Shown here piece by piece: positions 1-7,608 of a stretch of 47,998 nucleotides of DNA. The stretch is taken from contig NZ_SKBU01000042.1 of NCBI RefSeq assembly GCF_004337705.1, forward strand, positions 1-47,998. The letters are read 5' to 3'. The notes below the pieces were generated by a model. The model ran no database searches. It was not told where the DNA came from and was given only the letters and a program-made list of their open reading frames with translations. The first letter of the stretch is position 1; each line of letters starts with the position of its first letter. This DNA is from Rubrobacter taiwanensis. Lineage in GTDB: Bacteria; Actinomycetota; Rubrobacteria; Rubrobacterales; Rubrobacteraceae. Position numbers and translations under genes: made by a program.

Positions 1-81
1 TGTTGTTGTCGATTAGGTTTCGCACCAACCGACGCCGTTAATATACACCTCTAGTCACACTTTGTAAAGGGCTTGAAACAG

Positions 82-98
82 AAAATTTGATAAATTTT
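82..98. repeat. AT-rich perfect inverted repeat
   Basis: A 7-bp perfect dyad (AAAATTT, spacer GAT, AAATTTT) lies just downstream of the VanY-like gene stop (113-115 on the minus strand). It is striking in a region of very high GC. It has no GC-rich stem, so it is not a classical terminator. Bases 1-112 otherwise hold no gene I can support. Confidence 0.5.
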
Positions 99-112
99 TG
101 AGCCGGGTGGTT

Positions 113-937
113 TTAGCAGTGGGGTATCACGCCGTTCTGCTGCAGGAAGGCTTGGAGGCTGAGGCCGCTCTCCCGGAGCTCCCGGGCGTTCTCTACCCCG
201 ATATATCGGTAGTGCCAGGGCTCCCAGTTGTATCCGGTCTCCTCTTCCCGGCCCCGGGGATAGGAGAGTATGAAGCCGTATCGGTGAGCGTTCTCCTCCA
301 GCCAGGCGCTGGCCGTGGTGTCGCCGAAGGGCCACCAGAGTTCGTAGCCTGCGGCGGCGTTGGTGAAGTCCACGGCGGTACCGAGCTGGTGTTCGCTGTG
401 ACCGGGGACGGCGCTCATCCCGCCGGCGCCCTCGCCGTAGAGCGCTGTCCAGCGGGCGTGAGTCCGCTGCTGTTCGCCGAAGGAGCGGTAGCCGGAGGCT
501 ACCACCAGCTCTTCTCCGGCTGCTGCGGCGTCGGCGAGGAGTTCGGCGAGTCGATCTGCGGCCTCCCGGCGCAGGAACTGCTCCCCGTTCAGCACGGGTA
601 TTCCGTGGGCCGAGAGGGGGACTAGATCTTCCGGTTCGTAGTGCGGCGGGAGGCCGTGGTCGTGGTCCACCAGCGCGAGCAGGTCGCCGCAGGCGCCGGA
701 GGTGGGACGCTCCTCTTGCGGTCCGGTCTCCTGGGCCGGCGGGGCTTCTTCCCGTTCTGTTCCGGCTGCCGGAGGGGCCGGGTCCTCGCCGTCCGGGGAG
801 CCCAGGAAGGCGAACGAGAGGCCGAAGACCGCTGCCAGCAGGATCAGGGCAGCCGCCCGCCGGCGGCGCCGGTGTCTGCCGAAGCGCGGCTGCGGGCGGC
901 CGGTTCGCCATAGCCTGTATCCGGGGTGCGGCCGGAT
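113..937 (-). CDS. VanY/LAS-family D-alanyl-D-alanine carboxypeptidase, membrane-anchored; start codon uncertain
   Basis: Zinc peptidase that trims D-Ala from peptidoglycan stem peptides outside the membrane. The family motifs are visible: GYRSFGEQQ, the zinc motif GHSEHQLGTAVDF (H and D ligands) and EPWHYRY near the C-terminus. A GTG at 668-670 would give 185 residues but cuts through the conserved LALVDHDHGLPPHY block, so the true start lies upstream. The same frame stays open to a stop at 968-970 and encodes an Arg-rich stretch, a hydrophobic anchor (AAALILLAAVFGLSFAF, about residues 27-43) and a Pro/Glu-rich linker. That extension has no ATG, GTG or TTG. Either an AUC at 935-937, preceded by GGAGGGGG at good spacing, is used, or the ATG at 909-911 is the start and a one-base frameshift follows. 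The family call is firm; the start is not. Confidence 0.85.
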   Translation of the reverse strand: MRPHPGYRLWRTGRPQPRFGRHRRRRRAAALILLAAVFGLSFAFLGSPDGEDPAPPAAGTEREEAPPAQETGPQEERPTSGACGDLLALVDHDHGLPPHYEPEDLVPLSAHGIPVLNGEQFLRREAADRLAELLADAAAAGEELVVASGYRSFGEQQRTHARWTALYGEGAGGMSAVPGHSEHQLGTAVDFTNAAAGYELWWPFGDTTASAWLEENAHRYGFILSYPRGREEETGYNWEPWHYRYIGVENARELRESGLSLQAFLQQNGVIPHC

Positions 938-971
938 CGAGTCCCCCTCCGCGAGCTGTCCTGCACCTCAC

Positions 972-1000
972 TTTGTAGCACGGACGGGGGATAAGGTAAA
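972..1000 (-). promoter_or_regulatory. Sigma70-like promoter of the VanY-like gene
   Basis: On the minus strand TTTACC (995-1000) and TACAAA (972-977) are separated by 17 bp. Transcription would begin near 965, upstream of both candidate starts of the carboxypeptidase, supporting a coding region longer than the GTG-initiated version. Prediction from sequence only. Confidence 0.5.
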
Positions 1001-1062
1001 TGAGGCCGCAAGAAGAGCCGGAGCGGAGGCCCCGGCCCGATCGGGAAGCGCTTCTTTTCTCT

Positions 1063-1278
1063 CTACGAGGTGGTGTCCTCCAGCAGGAAGGTGACCAGCA
1101 TATTCACCTTATACTCTTTCACCTTCCCGTCCTCACCGACGCTGACCTCCTGCTCCTTGATCCAGGCGCTCTGGACGTGGCGCAGAGTCTTGGTCGCGCG
1201 GGCGATGCCGCGCTCAATAGCGTCCTCGAAGCTCTCGGGAGAGGTAGAGCTTATCTCGGTTACTCTAGCGACAGCCAT
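1063..1278 (-). CDS. Dodecin family flavin-binding protein
   Basis: A 71-residue protein beginning MAVARVTEISSTSPESF, continuing with EDAIERGIARATKTLRHV and a C-terminal strand KEYKVNMLVTFLLED. This is the whole of a dodecin, which assembles into a hollow 12-mer and stores or buffers riboflavin, FMN or related ligands in the cytoplasm. Length and ligand-facing regions match the family. A strong Shine-Dalgarno (GAGGAGG) sits 6 bases before the ATG, and a candidate -10 (TATACA, 1318-1323 minus) lies upstream, so it is probably monocistronic. Confidence 0.93.
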   Translation of the reverse strand: MAVARVTEISSTSPESFEDAIERGIARATKTLRHVQSAWIKEQEVSVGEDGKVKEYKVNMLVTFLLEDTTS

Positions 1279-1359
1279 GCGGTGCCTCCTCGCTCTCGCC
1301 TGTTCTCCTGCACCCCTTGTATACCCGGTTACCGGACGGTTAAACCGCCCAGAGCGGCT

Positions 1360-1803
1360 CTACTCCGCCAGCCCCTTCTCCCGCAGCTGTCCCAACGCCT
1401 CCCCGGTCTTCTTCAGGTGGCCGAGCCCCATGCCCCTCAGTACCTCCGGGGCCTTGGTGAACTGGATGTCGCGGTATTCGACCACCTGCCAGCGGTTGCC
1501 CCAGGGGTCCAGGAAGTCCAGGCCGCGGCCGGGCAAAATCTCCGCGTCCGTCTCCGCCAGCGCCCGCCGCAGGGCCTCCCGGTCGTCTACTACGAGGCCG
1601 ATGTGGCGGTGCTCGTCCGGGGGTTGGGTGCGGCCTTCGGAGATGGCGAGGAACTGGTCTCCGGCGTCTATGAACGCCATGCCGGGCGCGCGGCCGCGCA
1701 GCTCGAAGTCCAGGATGCTGCCGAAGAACTCCAGTGCCTCCTCCACGCTCCCCACCTCGACGGCGACGTGGTTGAAGCCGATCAGGCACGCCTTCCCGCT
1801 CAT
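1360..1803 (-). CDS. VOC/glyoxalase-like family protein
   Basis: A 147-residue single vicinal-oxygen-chelate domain. The first beta-alpha-beta unit begins IGFNHVAVEVGSVEEALEFF, and the second contains HIGLVVDD and DPWGNRWQVVEYRDIQF. Such proteins are metal-dependent lyases, dioxygenases or antibiotic-sequestering proteins; the substrate cannot be told here. The ATG at 1801-1803 is chosen because a consensus TATAAT lies 7 bases upstream. It follows the methyltransferase gene by 8 bases on the same strand, so it may also be cotranscribed. Confidence 0.88.
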   Translation of the reverse strand: MSGKACLIGFNHVAVEVGSVEEALEFFGSILDFELRGRAPGMAFIDAGDQFLAISEGRTQPPDEHRHIGLVVDDREALRRALAETDAEILPGRGLDFLDPWGNRWQVVEYRDIQFTKAPEVLRGMGLGHLKKTGEALGQLREKGLAE

Positions 1804-1810
1804 AACGCAG

Positions 1811-1816
1811 ATTATA
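1811..1816 (-). promoter_or_regulatory. Consensus -10 box for a leaderless VOC transcript
   Basis: TATAAT on the minus strand ends 7 bases before the ATG at 1803 and overlaps the TAA stop of the upstream methyltransferase (1812-1814). Transcription would begin at or next to the A of the start codon, giving a leaderless mRNA. Confidence 0.5.
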
Positions 1817-2420
1817 TTGGTTTTTTGAAGTTGACGGTGAACGAGAGGAAGCTGCCCGCCTCGCCGGCATAGCGGAACCCGGCGCTCTCGCCCAGCTCCC
1901 GCACCGCCCGTCGACCCCTGTAGTCCGGGTCGCCGAAGACCTCGGTAATAGACAGCAGCCCGCCGGGCCGGAGCGCGCGGTGCACGGCGCGCAGCGCTCC
2001 CTCGCGGTCCCGCAGCTCCCCCAGGACCCCGACCACCAGCGCCAGGTCGAAGTACCCCTCTTCGAGGGGGGTTTCCACCACGTCTCCGGCTACGAAGCGG
2101 ACGTTGGAGAGGCCGCGCGCCTTCCGCCGCGCGCGGCGCAACATCTCCGGCTGGAGGTCCAGGCCCACGACCTCGCCCGCCGGTCCCACCCGCCGGGCGG
2201 CGGGGACGGTGACCCTTCCCGTACCGCAGCCCACGTCCAGCACCCGCATCCCGGTCCGGACCCCGGCGCGGTCCAGCAGCGCCGCCCCGCCCGCCACGCG
2301 CTCCACGTAGGGGTTCTCCAGCACGAAGGCCAGCCAGACCGGGCAGGGGACCGGGTTGCGCCGCAGCCACAAGACACCCGCGACCCCCGCCAGGACCGCC
2401 GCCGTGAGCAGGCGCTTCAC
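1812..2420 (-). CDS. Class I SAM-dependent methyltransferase with N-terminal hydrophobic segment
   Basis: A 202-residue protein with a Rossmann-fold methyltransferase domain: motif I VLDVGCGTGRVTVPAA, then VVGLDLQPEM, VRFVAGDV and the late motif ALRPGGLLSITEVFGDP. The N-terminus (KRLLTAAVLAGVAGVLWL) is a likely membrane anchor. This arrangement resembles UbiE/menaquinone-type and phospholipid methyltransferases, but the substrate is unknown. GTG at 2418-2420 is preferred because AGGAGAGGAT sits 7-8 bases upstream; the longer open frame to 2726 has a less plausible N-terminus and overlaps the divergent topoisomerase gene. Confidence 0.85.
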   Translation of the reverse strand: MKRLLTAAVLAGVAGVLWLRRNPVPCPVWLAFVLENPYVERVAGGAALLDRAGVRTGMRVLDVGCGTGRVTVPAARRVGPAGEVVGLDLQPEMLRRARRKARGLSNVRFVAGDVVETPLEEGYFDLALVVGVLGELRDREGALRAVHRALRPGGLLSITEVFGDPDYRGRRAVRELGESAGFRYAGEAGSFLSFTVNFKKPI

Positions 2421-2604
2421 GGGTTCAGATCCTCTCCTGCTCCGGGTCCCCAGCGACCGGCAGCAGGCGCTGCCGGCTCGTGAGTGTGCGGCCGGCCTGA
2501 GACCCTTCCTGTAGCCCTCAGATAGCAGAACTGTTCGTCGAGCGGCGCCATCCCGGCTCCCGATGATAGCAGCCTTCACCGCTGATGGCCGCTCCCCGGT
2601 CCCG

Positions 2605-2610
2605 TATACT
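2605..2610 (+). promoter_or_regulatory. -10 box for a leaderless topB transcript
   Basis: TATACT ends 6 bases before the ATG at 2617. There is no ribosome binding site between the two, so the transcript is probably leaderless. A convincing -35 is not visible. Confidence 0.45.
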
Positions 2611-2616
2611 CCCGCT

Positions 2617-4728
2617 ATGCGCCTCATAGTCACCGAGAAGCCGTCCGTCGCGCGGGACATAGCCGGCTCTTTGGGCAAGCACCGCCGCGAGAAGGGCGCG
2701 CTCCGGGGCGATGGCTGGACCGTCACCTGGGCACTCGGGCACCTGGTGGAGCTGGCGCCTCCCGACGCCTACGGGGAGGAGTACAGGCGCTGGCGGCTCG
2801 AGACCCTCCCCATACTCCCCGGGCGCTTCAAGATGAAGGTGAACCCAAAGACGCGCGAGCAATACTCCCTCGTCAAGCGGCTCATGCGGGACCCCGCCGT
2901 CACGGAGATAGTCAACGCCTGCGACGCGGGGCGGGAGGGGGAGCTGATCTTCGCCTACCTCTACCAGCTCGCCGGCTGTGACAAGCCCGTGAAGCGGCTC
3001 TGGATCTCTTCCCTCACCCCCGAAGCCATCCGGGAGGGGTTCGGTAATCTGCGCGCCGGGCGGCAGATGCTCCCGCTGGAGCACGCCGCCCGCAGCCGCT
3101 CGGAGGCGGACTGGATCGTGGGCATGAACGCTACCCGCGCCTACTCCGTGAGGTTCGGGCGGCCCGGCAACGTGCTCTCCGTCGGCCGTGTCCAGACCCC
3201 GACCCTCAAGCTGCTCGTGGACCGCGAGCGCGAGATAGAGAACTTCAAACCCGAGAAGTTCTGGACCGTCCACGCCCGGTTCTGCCGCGGGAAGGACTCT
3301 TACGACGGCGTCTGGTTCAGGGGCAGGCAGAACCGCCTCAAGGAGCGCGAAGCTGCCCAAGAGATAGCGGAGAAGGTCCGGAGGAAGACCGGGACCGTGC
3401 AGAAGGCCGAGCGGCGGGAGAAGACCGAGCGGCCGCCGCTCCTCTACGACCTGACCGAGCTGCAGCGCAACGCTAACGCGAAGTACAACTTCACCGCCGA
3501 AAGGACGCTGAAGGCCGCCCAGCGGCTCTACGAGGAGCGCAAGCTCATCACCTACCCGCGCACCTCCAGCCGCTACCTCTCGCAGGATATGGTCCCCTCT
3601 TTCAAGCGGCGCATCGAGGCTGCGGCCGCTCTGCCGGAGCTGGCGAGGTTCGCAGAGGAGCTGCTGGCGCTCCCGAAGCTGCCGGTCAACAAGCGCATCG
3701 TGGACGACGGCAAGGTGACCGACCACCACGCCATCGTCCCTACGGGCAAGAGGCTCTCCGGCGAGCTGCCCCCGGACGAGGCGAAGATCTACGACCTCAT
3801 CGTCCGGCGTTTTCTGGCGGTCTTCTTCCCGGCGGCCCGGTTCGAGAACACCACCGTCGTCACCGGGGTGGCGGGCGAGACGTTTCTCTCGAAGGGCCGG
3901 GTGGTGCTGGAGGCGGGCTGGCGCGCGCTCTACCTCGACGGCGTGGGCGGCAAGCGGGAGAAGGAACCCCCGGTGCTGCCGCCCGTGGAGAAGGGGCAGG
4001 AGTGGGAGGTGGCGAAGGTCGCCGTGAAGGAGGGCGAGACCAAGCCGCCGCCGCGTTACTCGGAGGCGGCGATCTTGGGCGCTATGGAGACGGCCGGGAG
4101 GTTCGTAGAGGATGAGGAGCTGCGGCAACAGATGAAGGACTCCGGGCTCGGGACGCCGGCCACGCGGGCTGCGATCCTCGAGCGCCTGATACAGGTGGGC
4201 TACGCCGAGCGCCGGGGGAAGACGCTCGTCCCGACCGTGAAGGGTAAGGAGCTCATCTCCTTGCTCGGCGAGAGCACGCTCACGCTTCCGGAGCTCACCG
4301 CCCGTTGGGAGGAGCGGCTGGCTAAGATGGAGCGCGGCGAGGAGAGCCGGGAGGCGTTCATGGGCGATGTGCGCGAGTTCGCAACGAGGGTCGTGGAGCA
4401 CGTCCGCAACCTGGAGGGCGAGCGGCTCGCCCCGCCGCAGAAGGACGTTCTGGGCGAGTGCCCGAAGTGCGGCGCGCCGGTCGTGGAGACCAAGAAGTCC
4501 TACGGCTGCTCGGCGTGGAAGCGGGGCTGCAGGTTCGTCATCTGGAAGACCGTCGCGGGCAAGCGCGTCACCGCAAACCAGGCGCGGCAGCTCCTGAAGG
4601 AGGGCAGGACCGCCCGGCTCAAGGGCTTCAAGAGCCGGTCCGGAAAGCCGTTCTCCGCCGTGCTGAAGCTGGACGGGGAGCACAGGGTGACGTTCGAGTT
4701 CGAGGATCGCGCAGGCACTAGAGAATAA
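2617..4728 (+). CDS. topB: DNA topoisomerase III (type IA)
   Basis: A 703-residue type IA topoisomerase that relaxes and decatenates DNA through a 5'-phosphotyrosine intermediate. It starts with the Toprim strand LIVTEKPSVARDIAG, has the metal-binding DAGREGEL (D103) and the catalytic YPRTSS with Tyr313. A C-terminal Cys motif (CPKCG at about residue 615, then CSAWKRGC) is a degenerate topoisomerase zinc finger. The ATG at 2617 is chosen over an upstream ATG at 2563 because the Toprim domain begins at once and a -10 box immediately precedes it. The 3' end overlaps the convergent chrA by 11 bp. Confidence 0.96.
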   Translation: MRLIVTEKPSVARDIAGSLGKHRREKGALRGDGWTVTWALGHLVELAPPDAYGEEYRRWRLETLPILPGRFKMKVNPKTREQYSLVKRLMRDPAVTEIVNACDAGREGELIFAYLYQLAGCDKPVKRLWISSLTPEAIREGFGNLRAGRQMLPLEHAARSRSEADWIVGMNATRAYSVRFGRPGNVLSVGRVQTPTLKLLVDREREIENFKPEKFWTVHARFCRGKDSYDGVWFRGRQNRLKEREAAQEIAEKVRRKTGTVQKAERREKTERPPLLYDLTELQRNANAKYNFTAERTLKAAQRLYEERKLITYPRTSSRYLSQDMVPSFKRRIEAAAALPELARFAEELLALPKLPVNKRIVDDGKVTDHHAIVPTGKRLSGELPPDEAKIYDLIVRRFLAVFFPAARFENTTVVTGVAGETFLSKGRVVLEAGWRALYLDGVGGKREKEPPVLPPVEKGQEWEVAKVAVKEGETKPPPRYSEAAILGAMETAGRFVEDEELRQQMKDSGLGTPATRAAILERLIQVGYAERRGKTLVPTVKGKELISLLGESTLTLPELTARWEERLAKMERGEESREAFMGDVREFATRVVEHVRNLEGERLAPPQKDVLGECPKCGAPVVETKKSYGCSAWKRGCRFVIWKTVAGKRVTANQARQLLKEGRTARLKGFKSRSGKPFSAVLKLDGEHRVTFEFEDRAGTRE

Positions 4729-5863
4729 AGCCGTGGAGCAGACCGGCCACCCCGCCGCCGAGCACGAGCCAGGCCGAGTTCACCCGGAAGCGGAAGAGCA
4801 CGAAGAGCGCCGCGAGCGCGAGTGCGGCCGTGAGCGGGTCCACGATGGCCGCCAGGCCGAGCTGAATCGTCACCGCGGCCATGAGCGCCAGGGCGACCAC
4901 GTTCACGCCGTCCAGGAGGTCGGCCGCCACGGGGGAGCTCCTCAGCCGGGGGATGAACGGGCTGATGAGCGCCACGAAGACGAACGCCGGGATGAAGATG
5001 CCGAAGGTTGCGGCTACGGCTCCGGGGAGGCCCTCCAGCAGGTAGCCGACGAAGGTGGCGGTGGTGAAGACCGGCCCCGGGGTAAACTGCCCGACCGCCA
5101 CGGCGTCTATGATCTGCTGCTCGGTCAGGAGCCCCGGCTCGACGAAGTTGGAGCGCAGGAACGCCAGCAGCACGTAACCGCTGCCGAAGAGTACCGAGCC
5201 TATCTTCAGGAAGGTGAGGAAGATGGAGGCCACCGGAGGTACGGCGGGGAGCGCGCTCGCCAGCCCCACCGGCGCTCCGATCGGCAGAAGGGCGGCATGC
5301 TCGCCGCGGCCCGGCGTGCGCGCCAGGAAGACCACCAGCGCCCCGCCCGCTAGCAGCGGTATCTCCGGCACCCGCAGCAGGAAGTAGAGCAGGAAGGCCG
5401 CCGCTCCGACCAGGGCGGTCAGCCAGTCCTTTACCGCCGTCTTCGAGAACCCCCACAGCGCCTGGGCGACGATGGCTATGATCACGGGCGCTATCCCGTA
5501 CATCAGGCTCTCGCCCTGCGGCGTCTCGCCGTACTGCACGTACAGAACGGCCAGCGCCAGCGTGATGAGCGCCGCCGGCGTGATGAAGCAGACCCCGGCC
5601 AGGATCAAACCCCGCCACCCGGCCCGGATCCTCCCTACATGGATGCCCATCTGGGTCGAGTTCGGTCCCGGGATGAGGTTCGTGACCCCTACCAGGTCCA
5701 GGAACTCCTGCTCGCTCATCCACCGGCGGCGTACCACGACCTCGTCGCGCATCATCGCGATGTGCGCCGCCGGACCGCCGAAGGCGATGAACCCCAGCTT
5801 GGTGAACAGCCGGAAGAGCTCCCACAGCTCTTCCCTCCGGCTACCCGGGGTCCGGTCCTTCAC
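4718..5863 (-). CDS. chrA: Chromate transporter ChrA, two-domain form
   Basis: A 381-residue membrane protein of the CHR family, which exports chromate or related oxyanions. Each half has the signature region: FGGPAAHIAMM with the VTNLIPGPNSTQMG loop in the first, and FGSGYVLLAF with GQFTPGPVFTTATF in the second. About ten hydrophobic segments are visible. The GTG start overlaps the padR stop by 23 bp and is preceded by GGTGGTAGAGG, so the two genes are translationally coupled. The stop codon lies inside the end of topB. Confidence 0.94.
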   Translation of the reverse strand: MKDRTPGSRREELWELFRLFTKLGFIAFGGPAAHIAMMRDEVVVRRRWMSEQEFLDLVGVTNLIPGPNSTQMGIHVGRIRAGWRGLILAGVCFITPAALITLALAVLYVQYGETPQGESLMYGIAPVIIAIVAQALWGFSKTAVKDWLTALVGAAAFLLYFLLRVPEIPLLAGGALVVFLARTPGRGEHAALLPIGAPVGLASALPAVPPVASIFLTFLKIGSVLFGSGYVLLAFLRSNFVEPGLLTEQQIIDAVAVGQFTPGPVFTTATFVGYLLEGLPGAVAATFGIFIPAFVFVALISPFIPRLRSSPVAADLLDGVNVVALALMAAVTIQLGLAAIVDPLTAALALAALFVLFRFRVNSAWLVLGGGVAGLLHGFIL

Positions 5864-6185
5864 CCTCTACCACCTCCCGGTGCAACTCCCGGATCACACG
5901 CCGCGCCCGCTCCAGCTCCGCCCGCCCCCTCTCCGTCGCCGTGTAGTACTTGCGTACCCTCCCACCCTCCACCCGGTCCTCCCGCTTTAACAATCCCTGC
6001 TCCTCCATCCTGTGCAGCGCCGGGTAGAGCGTGCCGTAGCTGAGCTCGTAGCCGTGCCGCCGCAGCTCCTCGAACATCCACGAACCGTACACCGGCGCTC
6101 GCGCAGCGTGGTGCAGGATGTGCACCCGCACCGCTCCCAGCTCCAGATCCCTCAGCACCGGACTTCCTCTCTCAAAATCCCTCAT
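5841..6185 (-). CDS. PadR family transcriptional regulator
   Basis: A 114-residue winged-helix repressor: ILHHAARAPVYGSWMFEEL, the recognition region YGTLYPALHRMEEQGLL and the wing YYTATERGRAELE are classic PadR. It is the first gene of an operon with chrA and presumably represses it, responding to chromate or a related signal (inference from context). A perfect 7-bp inverted repeat 25 bp upstream, over its own promoter, is the likely operator. Confidence 0.93.
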   Translation of the reverse strand: MRDFERGSPVLRDLELGAVRVHILHHAARAPVYGSWMFEELRRHGYELSYGTLYPALHRMEEQGLLKREDRVEGGRVRKYYTATERGRAELERARRVIRELHREVVEGEGPDPG

Positions 6186-6194
6186 TGCCGATAC

Positions 6195-6228
6195 AGTATA
6201 ACGGATACGGATATCGGTAAACGATATC
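6195..6228 (-). promoter_or_regulatory. padR-chrA promoter with palindromic operator
   Basis: The dyad GATATCG-GTAAA-CGATATC (6210-6228) is perfect over 7-bp arms. On the minus strand a -10 TATACT occupies 6195-6200, 9 bases from the PadR ATG; the operator covers the -35 region. This is the expected geometry for an autoregulated PadR repressor, and the mRNA would have a near-absent leader. Confidence 0.6.
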
Positions 6229-6319
6229 AGGGGAGAGGCGCGGGCGGTGCTCTGACGGGCTTGGTTTGGGGATGGTTACGCACCTTCCGGCGTGGTGGAG
6301 GTTATGCTACGGCATCCCG

Positions 6320-6335
6320 GGTGGTCATGACCACC
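6320..6335. promoter_or_regulatory. Perfect 16-bp palindrome overlapping the -35 region of the FAD-oxidoreductase operon
   Basis: GGTGGTCATGACCACC is fully self-complementary. TGGTCA inside it is spaced 17 bp from a -10 TAAACT (6345-6350), which lies 10 bases before the ATG at 6361. It is a likely operator for a dimeric regulator that is not encoded nearby. Confidence 0.5.
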
Positions 6336-6360
6336 GCTCGGGGGTAAACTTTGCGGCAGC

Positions 6361-7608
6361 ATGAAAATTTTCGTTATCGGCGCGGGGGTCTCCGGGCTTA
6401 CCTGCGCGAAGGTTTTAACGGAGCAGGGTTTAGAGGTTGAGGTCTTCGAGGCGTCGGACGGCGTCGGGGGGCGGGTCCGGACGGACGAGCGGGAGGGTTT
6501 TCTGCTGGACCGGGGCTTTCAGGTGCTCTTCACGGCCTACCCGCTGGTCCGGAGGCACCTGGACCTGCGGGGGCTGGAGCTGCGGGTGTTCGATCCCGGG
6601 GCTATCATCTGCCGGGGCCGGGAGAAGAGCGTTCTCGCGGACCCCTTCCGGGACCCGGTGTCGTTCTTGCCCTCGGCGCTCTCCACTGCGGCCACGTTGC
6701 GGGACAAGCTGAGCACGCTCGGGCTGGCTGCGAGGGAGTTGAGGGGGGGTGCTGTGGCTGCCGGGGAGGAGGACGGCGGGCTGGACACGACCACGCGGGA
6801 GTATCTGCGGCGCCTAGGCTTCTCCGAGCGGTACATCGGCTCCTTCTTCCGGCCGTTTTACGGCGGGATCTTCCTCGACCGGTCGCTCTCGACCAGTGCG
6901 CGCGTCTTCCGGTTCACCTTCCGGATGCTCGCTGCGGGGAGGGCTGCTGTGCCGGCGCGTGGGATGGGCCGGATCCCGCAGCAGCTCGCCGCCCGGTTGC
7001 CTGAGGGTACGATTCACCTGATGAGCCCGGTGGAGGGGCTGTTGGAGGACGGTGGGAGGATTCGCGGCGTGAGGGTGAACGGGCGGGAGCGTGAGGCCGA
7101 TGCCGTGGTGCTCGCCACCGACGCGCCCGCTGCCGGGAGGCTGGTTGGGGTCAAGGTTCCCGGAGGGGCGGTCGGGGAGGTGTGCGTCTACTACGCCACG
7201 AATGGGCTCGGGGCCGGGAAGAAGATCCTGCTCAACGCCTCCGAGGGCGCCTTCATAAACAACGCTGCGGAGATGAGCAAGGTCTCCGAAGAGTATGCGC
7301 CCCGGGGGCGGCACTTGCTGAGCGCCGTAGCGCCCGGCGTCCACGACGGCCTCTCGGACGAGGAGATCTACCGCCGGGGGATAGAGGAGATCAGCCGCTG
7401 GTTTCCCGAGGCGCGTCTGGAGCCGCTAACCTTGTACCGCATCCCGTACTGCCAGTTTGCCCAGCCGCCCGGCTTCCGCACGGCGCTGCCGAAGACGCGC
7501 ACCCGGACGCCCGGGCTCTTCCTGGCCGGGGAGTACACCGTTGATTCGTCCATCAACGGGGCGATGCTCGCCGGGGAGCGCGCCGCCCGGGAGGTGCTGG
7601 CCGGGTGA
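6361..7608 (+). CDS. NAD(P)/FAD-dependent oxidoreductase, amine-oxidase/phytoene-desaturase-like
   Basis: A 415-residue flavoprotein. The N-terminus has the dinucleotide-binding fold (FVIGAGVSGLTCAKVL), then VEVFEASDGVGGRVRTDE, which is typical of the CrtI/monoamine oxidase/protoporphyrinogen oxidase superfamily. The C-terminal FAD motif reads GLFLAGEYTVDSSINGAMLAG. Substrate unknown; similar genes act on carotenoids or other polyisoprenoids. Its TGA overlaps the GTG of the ABC ATPase, so it leads a four-gene operon with an ABC-2 exporter and a membrane glycosyltransferase. One possibility is modification and export of a lipid, which is inference. Confidence 0.88.
   Translation: MKIFVIGAGVSGLTCAKVLTEQGLEVEVFEASDGVGGRVRTDEREGFLLDRGFQVLFTAYPLVRRHLDLRGLELRVFDPGAIICRGREKSVLADPFRDPVSFLPSALSTAATLRDKLSTLGLAARELRGGAVAAGEEDGGLDTTTREYLRRLGFSERYIGSFFRPFYGGIFLDRSLSTSARVFRFTFRMLAAGRAAVPARGMGRIPQQLAARLPEGTIHLMSPVEGLLEDGGRIRGVRVNGREREADAVVLATDAPAAGRLVGVKVPGGAVGEVCVYYATNGLGAGKKILLNASEGAFINNAAEMSKVSEEYAPRGRHLLSAVAPGVHDGLSDEEIYRRGIEEISRWFPEARLEPLTLYRIPYCQFAQPPGFRTALPKTRTRTPGLFLAGEYTVDSSINGAMLAGERAAREVLAG

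Noticed and set aside
51-971. A 306-codon minus-strand frame overlapping the VanY-like gene
   Set aside because: It is Arg/Pro/Gly-rich without domains and is the out-of-frame shadow of the carboxypeptidase. Only its ATG at 909-911 is of interest as a possible start.
1020-1062. Palindromes CCCGATCGGG and GAAGCGCTTC as a terminator for the dodecin gene
   Set aside because: They are adjacent short palindromes with no loop plus T-tract arrangement on the minus strand. Not convincing as a terminator.
2518-4683. A 721-codon minus-strand frame antisense to topB
   Set aside because: Long antisense frames are common in GC-rich genes; the plus frame is a complete topoisomerase III with catalytic residues.
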